In this document: positions 1 through 7,024 of the stretch, in pieces
Numbering within the stretch: the stretch's first letter is position 1
Layout: each line of letters starts with the position of its first letter
Origin: Mycobacterium lepraemurium
GTDB taxonomy: Bacteria > Actinomycetota > Actinomycetes > Mycobacteriales > Mycobacteriaceae
Reading direction: 5' to 3'
Length of the DNA: 64,000 nt
Assembly: GCA_002291465.1 (NCBI GenBank)
Contig: CP021238.1
Location: 124,001-188,000 of the forward strand
Position numbers and translations under genes: made by a program
Notes under the pieces: model-generated
Database searches by the model: none
What the model was told of the DNA's origin: nothing
Seen by the model: the letters and a program-made list of their open reading frames with translations, nothing else

Positions 1-24
1 GCGAGCAGCGAATGCCGTGCTCAT
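1..24 (-). CDS. espR: EspR N-terminus (partial)
   Basis: The first 24 bases, read on the minus strand, give ATG and seven more codons, MSTAFAAR. This is very close to the known N-terminus of mycobacterial EspR (MSTTFAAR in M. tuberculosis). EspR is a nucleoid-associated helix-turn-helix regulator of espACD and ESX-1 secretion. The rest lies outside the window. Synteny supports the call: in M. tuberculosis espR (Rv3849) lies two genes beyond Rv3847, whose homologue is next here. The intervening gene Rv3848 is not present. Only eight residues are visible, so the call rests on this match plus gene order. Confidence 0.75.
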
Positions 25-446
25 GGATATGACCTCCACGGGGCTGTAGAAGTGAACTGTTACCTAGGTGTATTTGCTGATCATGGTAGCGAGGCTTGGT
101 AACGGTAACCAGGTGCAAACCCGTGGCGATTCCCGAGCCGCATAGCTGACGCCCACCAACTCCCCACTCAACGAGTGTCTAACTGATTCGCTGGGGTGTC
201 CACTAAATCGCTGAAACTCACAGTTATCCGCAGAATTGGACATCCGTCCCGAAGTGGCGGGCAGGCGGCCCGTTGACGGTCGTGCTGATTACCGCGCCGG
301 TGCTGGGCAATTGCGCCGCAACGAGTCGCGGAGCGGGGACGAACCCGCGGGCCCTTTGCTGCCGAACGTAACCACGGGGGCGGTCAGCCCCGTCGCGCGG
401 CGCTGCACGGCCGGGCGGGCATCGAAAAGGGGGGACGGCGCAGTCG
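25..446. other. Long intergenic region upstream of espR
   Basis: About 420 bases without a convincing gene lie between the espR start codon and the end of the Rv3847-like gene. Both neighbours are on the minus strand, so this is the espR 5' region. In M. tuberculosis the espR upstream region is also long and is a target of EspR itself and PhoP (family knowledge). The short frames here lack codon bias and ribosome sites. The left third is more AT-rich than the surroundings. A near-match to a DnaA box, TTATCCGCA, lies at 224-232. Confidence 0.5.
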
Positions 447-980
447 CTAGGCGGCGAGCAGCATCGCCAGGATCGCGGTGTCCGGGTGGCTGATCGGGTC
501 GACGCCCACCCGGCTCACCATCGAGGTGATGGTGCCGTCGGCCTCGGCTTCCACCCAGGCGGCCCGGTGTTCGAGCCCGAGGTAGGGCAGGCCGGGCAGC
601 AACACGCATCCCGACGCCGCGCCCGTGCATTCGGGCAGCGACGGCATGGTCTCCGACGGCGGATGCAGCATCAGTAGCGCGGGGGGTTGGTGGTCGGCGA
701 AATGGCCTGGCGGGATTGCTGATTCACCGAAAACGGTGCCCTCGGCCAGCACCAGGCCGACCGTGCCAGGCTCGGGTTCGTCGGGCAGTTCCTCGTGGGC
801 GCCGAACACTGTTGTGGTGGAGAGCAATCCGGGTAACGACGCGACCCGGACCGCGACCATGAGCAGCTGCGCCCACTCCTTGGTGGAATCCGGCCAGCGT
901 CCGGAGATCACGAACCCTTTCAGGGCACCACGAGAATGGAAGGGGGACACCCCGATAGGCCGATCCGACCCTGTTTCCAT
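447..980 (-). CDS. Conserved hypothetical protein (Rv3847-like)
   Basis: The product has 177 residues, the same length as M. tuberculosis Rv3847, which sits directly downstream of sodA there as here. It begins METGSDRPIGVSPF and has no signal peptide, membrane segment or known catalytic motif. The start is well supported: GGAGGTCGAA lies just before the ATG. It follows sodA in the same direction after a 158-base gap, so it may be partly co-transcribed with sodA or have its own promoter. The function is unknown. It is intact, in contrast to many genes further along the window. Confidence 0.8.
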   Translation of the reverse strand: METGSDRPIGVSPFHSRGALKGFVISGRWPDSTKEWAQLLMVAVRVASLPGLLSTTTVFGAHEELPDEPEPGTVGLVLAEGTVFGESAIPPGHFADHQPPALLMLHPPSETMPSLPECTGAASGCVLLPGLPYLGLEHRAAWVEAEADGTITSMVSRVGVDPISHPDTAILAMLLAA

Positions 981-1138
981 TTCGACCTCCGCGCGACGCC
1001 TCCGCTATGGAAATGACCACACTGGCAGCTCGAATAATCAAGCATGCCTGCGGTTTCGGAGGCTGGCAACACGACACGGCTGCGAAACGACGAGGGCGCC
1101 GCGCAGCGCGCGACGCCCCCCGCCGATCGAGAGGAAAG

Positions 1139-1762
1139 TCAGCCGAAGATCAGGCCTTGGGTCTTGGAAGTGGCGGCGGTGTACCGCTTCTGCACGTCCG
1201 CCCAGTTGACCACGTTCCAGAACGCCTTGACGTAGTCCGCCTTGACGTTCTTGTACTGCAGGTAGAACGCATGCTCCCACATGTCGACCTGCAGCAGCGG
1301 GATGATGCCCAGCGGGACGTTGGCCTGCTGGTCGTAGAGCTGGAAGGTCAGCAACCGGCTGCCCAGGGTGTCGTAGCCCAGCACCGCCCAGCCGGAGCCC
1401 TGCAGGCCGTTGGCGGCGGCGCTGAATTGCGCCCGGAACTTGTCGAAGGACCCGAACGCGTCGTCGATCGCGGCGGCCAGCTCGCCGGTGGGCTTGTCAC
1501 CGCCGTCCGGCGACAGGTTTTTCCACCAGAGTGAGTGGTTGACGTGGCCGCCCAGGTGGAAGGCGAGGTTCTTTTCGTTCAGGAAGATCGCAGCGTGGTC
1601 CTCGTTGGCGCGGGCCTCTTCGAGCTTGGCAAGAGCGTCGTTCACGCCTTTGACGTAGGTGGCGTGGTGCTTGGTGTGGTGGATCTCGTTAATCTGCCCC
1701 GAGATGTGCGGTTCCAACGCTTCATAGTCCCAGTCCAGGTCGGGCAGGGTGTATTCAGCCAC
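1139..1762 (-). CDS. sodA: Superoxide dismutase (Mn/Fe type)
   Basis: The 207-residue enzyme converts superoxide to hydrogen peroxide and oxygen, and in mycobacteria it is released in large amounts without a classical signal peptide. All four metal ligands are in place: His28, His76, Asp160 and His164 in [11 protein letters not shown]. Residue 145 is Gln (LYDQQANVP). The iron enzyme of M. tuberculosis has His at this position, and the manganese enzymes of M. avium and M. smegmatis have Gln, so manganese preference is inferred. The start at [13 protein letters not shown] matches the family N-terminus. Upstream on the same strand are a stem-loop and a 51-residue membrane protein gene. Confidence 0.97.
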   Translation of the reverse strand: MAEYTLPDLDWDYEALEPHISGQINEIHHTKHHATYVKGVNDALAKLEEARANEDHAAIFLNEKNLAFHLGGHVNHSLWWKNLSPDGGDKPTGELAAAIDDAFGSFDKFRAQFSAAANGLQGSGWAVLGYDTLGSRLLTFQLYDQQANVPLGIIPLLQVDMWEHAFYLQYKNVKADYVKAFWNVVNWADVQKRYTAATSKTQGLIFG

Positions 1763-1871
1763 GGCATTCCTTTCTTCGATTGTCGTCTTGACGCTCAGTC
1801 GCGCAGGCCACCTCGCGGCGTCCGGGCGTTATCAACCCTGCTCCATGACCGCGCGCACCGCAAGAACGACC

Positions 1872-1905
1872 CTGCTGAGCCGGAAGGCGGATACCCGCTC
1901 AGCAG
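1872..1905 (-). terminator. Stem-loop between small ORF and sodA
   Basis: CTGCTGAGC (1872-1880) and GCTCAGCAG (1897-1905) form a perfect 9-base inverted repeat with a 16-base loop, extendable by a few GC pairs. It lies between the 51-residue ORF and sodA, both read on the minus strand. There is no clear U-tract, so it could be a weak terminator, an attenuator or an RNA processing and stability element for the highly expressed sodA message. Role is inferred. Confidence 0.45.
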
Positions 1906-1922
1906 TGTTTCAAGACAGGACT

Positions 1923-2078
1923 TCAAGACAAGACGATGAGGGCCAATACCGCCAGCATCGCCTGTGCGATCAATCCCGCGCGCAGTGCCGCGACGCTGTA
2001 GCTGTGGTTCCACGCGGGCGAGCCGCCATACGACTTCGACGGGGCCGGTGATCCCGGACTGAACGAATGCGTGGCCAT
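1923..2078 (-). CDS. Small single-span membrane protein upstream of sodA
   Basis: A 51-residue ORF opens with MATHSFSPGSPAPSKSYGG and ends in one hydrophobic stretch (about residues 29-51: VAALRAGLIAQAMLAVLALI). This looks like a short cytoplasmic or periplasmic tail plus a single C-terminal membrane helix. GAAAGG lies about 5 bases before the ATG. A good SigA-type promoter (TTCACA, 17 bases, TATGAT) sits about 60-95 bases upstream, and there is a perfect hairpin in the leader. The ORF ends 160 bases before sodA on the same strand, so the two could share a transcript. I do not recognise a family. Coding is supported by ribosome site, promoter and a coherent topology, not by homology. Confidence 0.6.
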   Translation of the reverse strand: MATHSFSPGSPAPSKSYGGSPAWNHSYSVAALRAGLIAQAMLAVLALIVLS

Positions 2079-2098
2079 CAAACGCCTTTCACCCCCGG

Positions 2099-2119
2099 TC
2101 ACCTCGCCAAGTGAGGTGA
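2099..2119. promoter_or_regulatory. Inverted repeat in leader of small ORF
   Basis: TCACCTC (2099-2105) and GAGGTGA (2113-2119) form a perfect 7-base inverted repeat with a 7-base spacer. It lies between the predicted promoter and the ribosome site of the 51-residue ORF. It could be an operator or an RNA hairpin in the 5' leader. No regulator is identified. Confidence 0.4.
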
Positions 2120-2144
2120 GTCACAAACACCTTTCGAGAACGAA

Positions 2145-2173
2145 ATCATAGCGCTTTGTCACGAGGTTGTGAA
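2145..2173 (-). promoter_or_regulatory. SigA-type promoter for small ORF and possibly sodA
   Basis: On the minus strand TTCACA (2173-2168) is followed by exactly 17 bases and TATGAT (2150-2145). Each hexamer differs from TTGACA and TATAAT at one position. Predicted transcription starts near 2138, giving a leader of about 60 bases before the ATG at 2078. The sequence is in an AT-richer patch of a GC-rich region, which adds weight. Confidence 0.55.
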
Positions 2174-2341
2174 ATAAGCCGCTGACCTGCGGGTTGCCCG
2201 ATAACGGCAGGTGCGCGGGCGGGGCCGGGCCCAAAGCGCGGCGCCGGACCGGAGGTGGCGTCGGCGGTGTTTAGCCGGCCAATCCATTTCGCTCGATGGC
2301 AGGCTTGCGGCAACGCGACGGCGTGCATAAGAAACCGGGTG

Positions 2342-2440
2342 TTATCCACAGTGACACCGCGGTTAGCCGCCAGAGGCAGTAGCGATGCCTACCTAATACC
2401 CCCTGGGCGGTGTGGATAAACCTGTGGAAACTGTGGATAG
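2342..2440. promoter_or_regulatory. Cluster of DnaA-box-like 9-mers
   Basis: TTATCCACA occurs at 2342-2350. On the opposite strand TGTGGATAA (2411-2419, perfect), TGTGGAAAC (2423-2431) and TGTGGATAG (2432-2440, one mismatch) follow at close spacing. These match the bacterial DnaA box or its complement. No dnaA or dnaN is present, so this is not oriC itself. In M. tuberculosis this gene neighbourhood lies within about 100 kb of oriC. A DnaA-titrating or reactivating site, or DnaA control of the downstream gene, is possible. Confidence 0.5.
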
Positions 2441-2503
2441 TGTGCGGCGGCCGGCGGCGTTGCCCGGCCGGGCGGCGATCGTCGGCGGCGCTAGTCTGGT
2501 CCG

Positions 2504-3511
2504 GTGATCCAGGTGTGCTCTCAATGCGGCACCCGCTGGAATGTGCGCGACCGGCAGCGCGAGTGGTGCCCGCGCTGTCGGGGTGCCCTGATGGCGCCCC
2601 TGCCCGACGCCCCGCCGGCCGGTCCTGCGCGGGCTCCAGGGTGGCAGCGCACGCCGCCGCGGCTGCCGCCCGGCTACCGGTGGATAGCGGTGCGTCCCGG
2701 CGCCGCGCCGCCGCCCCGGCGCGGCCGTCGTCCCCTCGGGCCCACCCCCCGCTACGCGGTGATTCCGCGCTGGGGGCTGGCCGACCGCGTCGAGCCGCCG
2801 CCCGCCATCGCCGCCGCGTCCGCGCACCCGGGACCGCCGGCGCAGCTGGTCCGCACCACGTCCTTCGTCGGCGTGCTGGTGCTCGGCATCGCCGCCCTGG
2901 TTTACGTCGTGCGCTACCTGCTGCTGGTGATCAACCGCGACACTTTGCTGTACTCGTGGGTGGCGATCGGCGCCGACTGGCTCGGCGTGCTGGCCAGTGT
3001 GGGCGCGGTGGGGGCGGTGATCGCCTCCGGCGTGGCGCTGATCCGCTGGATGATCGCGCGGCGCGCCGCGGTGTTCGCCCACCACGGTCTGCCCGACCCG
3101 CGCTCGGCGCGGGCGTTGTGGGCCGGCTGCGTGGTGCCGCTGGCCAACCTGCTGTGGGCGCCGGTGTTCGTGATCGAGCTGGCCCTGCTGGAGGAGCACT
3201 ACCACCGGCTCAAGGGGCCCATTCTGCAGTGGTGGATCACCTGGGTGTGCAGCTACGCGGTGTCCGTCTCGGCTATCGCGACTAGCTTCGTCAACGACGC
3301 CCAGGGCATCGCCAACAACACCATCCTGGTGGTATTCGGGTATCTGTTCGCCGCCGCCACCCTGGCCGCGGCCACCCACATTTTCGAGGGATTCCAGCGC
3401 AAACCCGTGGCGCGGCCCGCGCACCGCTGGGTGATGGTTCCCGACGACGGTCCGCCCCCGCCGGCGCCGGGCGCCCCGGTTGAGTTCAAGGGCCAGGAAC
3501 CGGCAGCATAG
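2504..3511 (+). CDS. Zinc-ribbon/DUF4328-type membrane protein (Rv3843c-like)
   Basis: The 335-residue protein starts at GTG with a zinc-ribbon-like tail: CSQCGTRW then CPRC within the first 26 residues. A proline- and arginine-rich linker follows to about residue 115. After that come several membrane segments (about 120-140, 150-180, 205-225, 240-260, 275-295), the layout of DUF4328 proteins, and a polar proline-rich C-terminus. Length and position agree with M. tuberculosis Rv3843c (about 342 residues). It ends 4 bases before glpQ1 and is probably co-transcribed with it. The function is unknown. The upstream region carries the DnaA-box cluster. Confidence 0.8.
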   Translation: MIQVCSQCGTRWNVRDRQREWCPRCRGALMAPLPDAPPAGPARAPGWQRTPPRLPPGYRWIAVRPGAAPPPRRGRRPLGPTPRYAVIPRWGLADRVEPPPAIAAASAHPGPPAQLVRTTSFVGVLVLGIAALVYVVRYLLLVINRDTLLYSWVAIGADWLGVLASVGAVGAVIASGVALIRWMIARRAAVFAHHGLPDPRSARALWAGCVVPLANLLWAPVFVIELALLEEHYHRLKGPILQWWITWVCSYAVSVSAIATSFVNDAQGIANNTILVVFGYLFAAATLAAATHIFEGFQRKPVARPAHRWVMVPDDGPPPPAPGAPVEFKGQEPAA

Positions 3512-3515
3512 GGGT

Positions 3516-4331
3516 ATGACGTGGGCCGACGAGGTGCTCGCCGGGCATCCCTTTGTCGTTGCCCACCGCGGCGCGTCGGCCGCCCGGCCCGAACACACCC
3601 TGGCCGCCTACGACCTCGCCCTCAAGGAGGGCGCCGACGGCGTGGAATGCGACGTGCGGCTGACCCGCGACGGCCACCTGGTGTGCGTGCACGACCGCCG
3701 GCTGGACCGGACCTCGACGGGGGCCGGGTTGGTCAGCACTATGACGCTGGCGCAGCTGCGTGAGCTCGAGTATGGGGCCTGGCACGACAGTTGGCGCGGG
3801 GACGGCGCGCACGGCGACACCAGTTTGCTGACGCTGGACGCGCTGGTGTCGCTGGTGCTGGATTGGCGCCGGCCGGTGAAGCTGTTCATCGAGACCAAGC
3901 ACCCGGTCCGGTACGGCTCGCTGGTGGAGACCAAACTGCTGGCGCTGCTGCACCGGTTCGGCATCGCCGCTCCCGCCTCCGCCGACCGGTCCCGCGCGGT
4001 GGTGATGTCGTTTTCGGCGTCGGCGGTGTGGCGGATCCGGCGGGCCGCGCCGCTGCTGCCCACCGTACTGCTCGGCAAGACCGCCCGCTATCTGATCAGC
4101 GGGGCGCCGACGGCGGTCGGGGCGACCGCGGTGGGGCCGTCGCTGCCGACGCTGAGGGGGTATCCGCAGCTCGCCGACCGCACCATCGCGCAGGGCCGGG
4201 CGGTCTACTGCTGGAACGTCGACGACTACCAGGACATCGACTTCTGCCGCGACGTCGGCGTGGCCTGGCTGGCCACACACCACCCGGGCCGCACCAAGGC
4301 GTGGCTGCAGGGCCACCGCGGCGGCAGCTAG
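3516..4331 (+). CDS. glpQ1: Glycerophosphodiester phosphodiesterase
   Basis: The 271-residue enzyme hydrolyses glycerophosphodiesters to glycerol-3-phosphate and an alcohol, in phospholipid recycling. GDPD-family motifs are clear near the N-terminus: HRGASAARPEHT and ECDVRLTRDGHLVCVHD, which supply the catalytic His pair and metal-binding acidic residues. A further FIETKH motif is near residue 126. The ATG at 3516 is chosen over an upstream in-frame one because it lies just after the previous stop and matches the family N-terminus. M. tuberculosis GlpQ1 has 274 residues. The stop codon overlaps, tail to tail, the stop of the opposing LCP pseudogene through a shared CTAG. Confidence 0.92.
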   Translation: MTWADEVLAGHPFVVAHRGASAARPEHTLAAYDLALKEGADGVECDVRLTRDGHLVCVHDRRLDRTSTGAGLVSTMTLAQLRELEYGAWHDSWRGDGAHGDTSLLTLDALVSLVLDWRRPVKLFIETKHPVRYGSLVETKLLALLHRFGIAAPASADRSRAVVMSFSASAVWRIRRAAPLLPTVLLGKTARYLISGAPTAVGATAVGPSLPTLRGYPQLADRTIAQGRAVYCWNVDDYQDIDFCRDVGVAWLATHHPGRTKAWLQGHRGGS

Positions 4332-5162
4332 CTCGACGGCTGCTGTTCGTCCGTGCTGCCGGCCGGCAGCTGCCCGTCGGAGGTCAACGCGTCGAACAGC
4401 CGGGCCGCCCGCGCGTGGTCCCACACCACCACCACCGAGCCGGCGTCGCCGCTGGTGAACTCGCCGATCGGGACCGTCACCGTGGCGGGGGAGCTGTGGA
4501 GCGCCCAGCCGAGCCGGGCCAGGTCCCAGGCGTGGTCGGCCCGGTCCACGGTCAGCGCGTCGGCGACCACGCGCGGCGCCGCGTACCAGCGCCACGGGTT
4601 GACCCAGACCGCGGGGCTGGTCGCGCGGTGCAGCAGCGTCGCGAGGAACTGTCGTTGATTGACCATCCGGTCCAGATCGGCGCGCGGGGTGTCGCGGCTG
4701 CGCACGTAGCCCAGCGCGTTGCGGCCGTCCAGCGTCTGGCAGCCGGCCGGCAGGTCGAGGCCGGCCAGCGGGTCGTGCATCGGCGCCTGCGGGCATACCC
4801 TCACCCCGCCGAGCCATCCACCAGGGCAGCGAACCCGCCGAACCCGATCTCGGCGTAGCGCGCGATGCGCAGCCCGGTGGCCTGCTCCACCGTGCGGACC
4901 AGCAGCGTCGCCCCGCCCATGGCGAACGCGGCGTTGATCTTGTCCTTGCCGTGCTCGGCGCTCAGACCCCGGCGCCTAGGCCGACGCCGGCCAGCGGCAG
5001 CACCACCAGCAGGGCCGAGGCCACCGCCCGGACCCAGCGGCGCTTGCGCCGGGGGCGTGCCGGGCGTATGGCTGATGCGGGTGGCGCGGGCTGTGCGGGT
5101 GGCGCGGGCCGGGGCCGCCCCGCGCGCGGACGACGCCGTCCGGGTCAGCCGCGGGCCCGCAA
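4328..5162 (-). pseudogene. Decayed LytR-CpsA-Psr (LCP) family gene (Rv3840 region)
   Basis: Fragments of one LCP protein lie in at least two frames. A proline-rich N-terminus and a membrane helix (RRKRRWVRAVASALLVVLP, about 4965-5055) are followed after a stop by HGKDKINAAFAMGG. That junction skips the first half of the catalytic LCP domain, so there is an internal deletion. Near 4801-4815 one base is missing before GGVRVCPQAP, and the C-terminal half continues in another frame to 4328. The intact family attaches wall polymers such as arabinogalactan to peptidoglycan. Rv3840 in M. tuberculosis is also a short LCP fragment, so decay may be old. It lies downstream of the IdeR-boxed gene on the same strand. 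The 5' limit is uncertain. Confidence 0.75.
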
Positions 5163-5177
5163 CCCGTTGATGAACGG

Positions 5178-5927
5178 TCAGCACATCAGCACCCGGATGG
5201 CCTGGCTCAGCTCGGTCATGTCGTCCACCGGTTTGTGGAAGGGTAGTCGCACGTCGTGGTCACGGTCGTTGCCCTCGACCCGGAACCGAACCCCGTAGCG
5301 GTCCAGCCCGGGCGGTCGCACCTGCCCGCGCCGCAACGGCGCGGGCAGCCGGGACACCACGTCGCCGTGGGCGATGTCCAGATGCCACAGCAGGTCGGAC
5401 TCGAGCGCGCAGAACGGGTCGGGCCGGGCCGCGAGCAGGGCCGCCACGTCGACCGGCTCGGCGCCGGTCGCGTCGGTGACAACCACGGACGCGATCTCCA
5501 GCGGCCGCAGCACATACCGCGGCTCCGTCCCGTCCGCGCGGCGCGGGGTGTCGACGCCCAGCAGGGCGGGGTTGGGGCATTCGGCGGCGATGACGTCGAG
5601 CGTTTCGAGGATCTGCGCCGGGTCGACCTCGTGCAGCCGCCCGCGCACCCAGACCAGCGACCGGACCGGCTCGCGCAGCGGCAGCGGCGCGTAGTCGGTC
5701 AGCTCGAGCAGCGCCGCCGCCCCCGCGACGGGCTGCAGCCGGTGTTCCCGCTCGACCGGGAGCGCCAGCGCGAAGGAGCAGGCAAACGGGCCGGCGCCGA
5801 TGAGGTGATGGACGGGGGTGGGAACCGGGTCGTCGTGTTCGACCGCCAGCAGCGCGCCGCCGGCGTGGACGCACGCGCTGCGGATCCGTTCGGCAGTGCT
5901 CGGGGCGGGGCAAGGCCACGGTAACAC
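5178..5927 (-). CDS. Conserved hypothetical protein under IdeR control (Rv3839-like)
   Basis: A 249-residue soluble protein starts at GTG (VLPWPCPAP). Its length and place next to the LCP remnant match M. tuberculosis Rv3839 (about 258 residues). The C-terminal third (LESDLLWHLDIAHGDVV) resembles DUF2470-type domains found in haem and iron-related proteins; this is a weak assignment. A palindromic iron box lies about 13 bases upstream of the start, so transcription is probably leaderless or nearly so and repressed by iron-loaded IdeR. Rv3839 belongs to the IdeR regulon in M. tuberculosis. bfrB, which neighbours this gene there, is absent here. The exact biochemical role is unknown. Confidence 0.78.
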   Translation of the reverse strand: MLPWPCPAPSTAERIRSACVHAGGALLAVEHDDPVPTPVHHLIGAGPFACSFALALPVEREHRLQPVAGAAALLELTDYAPLPLREPVRSLVWVRGRLHEVDPAQILETLDVIAAECPNPALLGVDTPRRADGTEPRYVLRPLEIASVVVTDATGAEPVDVAALLAARPDPFCALESDLLWHLDIAHGDVVSRLPAPLRRGQVRPPGLDRYGVRFRVEGNDRDHDVRLPFHKPVDDMTELSQAIRVLMC

Positions 5928-5939
5928 AATTCTCTTTAC

Positions 5940-5958
5940 TTAGGTAATCCTAAATTAA
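5940..5958. promoter_or_regulatory. IdeR iron box
   Basis: On the minus strand the 19 bases TTAATTTAGGATTACCTAA match 15 of 19 positions of the mycobacterial iron-box consensus TTAGGTTAGGCTAACCTAA, and the core TTAGG-CCTAA palindrome is intact. It sits immediately upstream of the Rv3839-like gene, where IdeR would block transcription when iron is plentiful. Confidence 0.75.
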
Positions 5959-6238
5959 TTTATCGCGTGTGGCGTGGCAAGAGTCTTCCCGCCGGCGGAC
6001 CGTTAGGGTTGGGTCAGTGTCAGGGTGAGGTTGCCGCGTGTTGCGGTGGTTGGATCCTGATCACCTGGTGTCTGGCTCATGGGGTGGTGCCGCCTTGGGG
6101 TTGGCGTTCATGCGTTTTGTCGACGCCAGGTGTGAAGGACCGGCCGGCGTGACTTGATAGGAGCGTGGCATCCGCCCCCACTGAGATGTGTCCGCCGACC
6201 GGCCCAACCGTCACCTCACAGTGAAGGAGGCAACCTCC

Positions 6239-7000
6239 ATGGTTGTTGTTGGAGCCGATGTACACAAGCGCACGCATACGTTCGTTGCGGTCGACGATGT
6301 GGGGCGTAAGCTCGGTGAAAAGGTCGTCGCGGCGACCACCGCGGGTCATGCCGAGGCGGTGATGTGGGCCCGGGAACGTTTCGGTGCGCAGCTGGTGTGG
6401 GCGATCGAGGATTGTCGGCATCTGTCGGCGCGGTTGGAGCGTGACTTGATGGGCTTTGGCCAGGCGGTGGTGCGGGTGCCGCCGAAGTTGATGGCCCAAA
6501 CCCGGGTGAGTGCACGCACGAGGGGTAAGTCCGATCCGATCGATGCGTTGGCAGTGGCGCGGGGGTTTCTGCGGGAGCCTGACCAAACGGATTGGCGAGC
6601 GTGTCCGTTGTGGCCCCGGTGCTGCTGTCTCTTCCTGGCTGCGCGGAGTTGACCGCGGCCAAACTCGGCGGTGAGGCCGCCGGAGTGACCCGTTTCAAAA
6701 GCGAGGCCGCTTTCGCCCGCCATGCCGGGGTGGCGCCGATCCCGGTGTGGTCGGGAAACACCGCTGGACGTGTCCGGAGGACGCGCGCGAGCAACCGCCA
6801 ACTACAACGCCGCCCTGCACCGCATCGCTGTCACCCAGATCCGTCTCAACGGCCTCGGACAGGCCTCCTACCGCCACCGCATCGCTATCGACGACTCCAA
6901 AACCGAAGCCCTACGCTGCCTCAAACGCCGCCTATCCCGCATCGTCTTCCACCACCTACACACCGACCACCAAAACAGAACTCAGCCTTGCCAAATGGCA
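6239..7000 (+). mobile_element. Degenerate IS110-family transposase
   Basis: The reading starts at ATG 6239 behind a strong AAGGAGG. MVVVGADVHKRTHTFVAV and later KSDPIDALAVAR are typical of the DEDD N-terminal domain of IS110/IS900-type transposases. After LREPDQTDW (near 6590) the middle of the protein is missing. The C-terminal transposase_20 part resumes in a different frame (LLSLPGCAELTAAKLGGE, HAGVAPIPVWSG) and shifts again near 6790 (NYNAALHRIAVTQIRLNGLG). The element is therefore inactive. The family lacks strong terminal repeats and none are seen. The sequence 5959-6238 shows no other gene and may include the left end. The right end abuts the ribosome site of pheA. Confidence 0.82.
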
Positions 7001-7024
7001 GCGGCTCGACATAAGGAGAAACAC

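Noticed and set aside
289..630. A 113-residue minus-strand gene in the espR upstream region
   Set aside because: Arg- and Gly-rich, overlaps the well-supported Rv3847-like gene, and has no ribosome site.
5160..5184. A 127-residue minus-strand protein starting at 5184
   Set aside because: It is the off-frame reading of the LCP remnant; only its C-terminal third is in the LCP frame.
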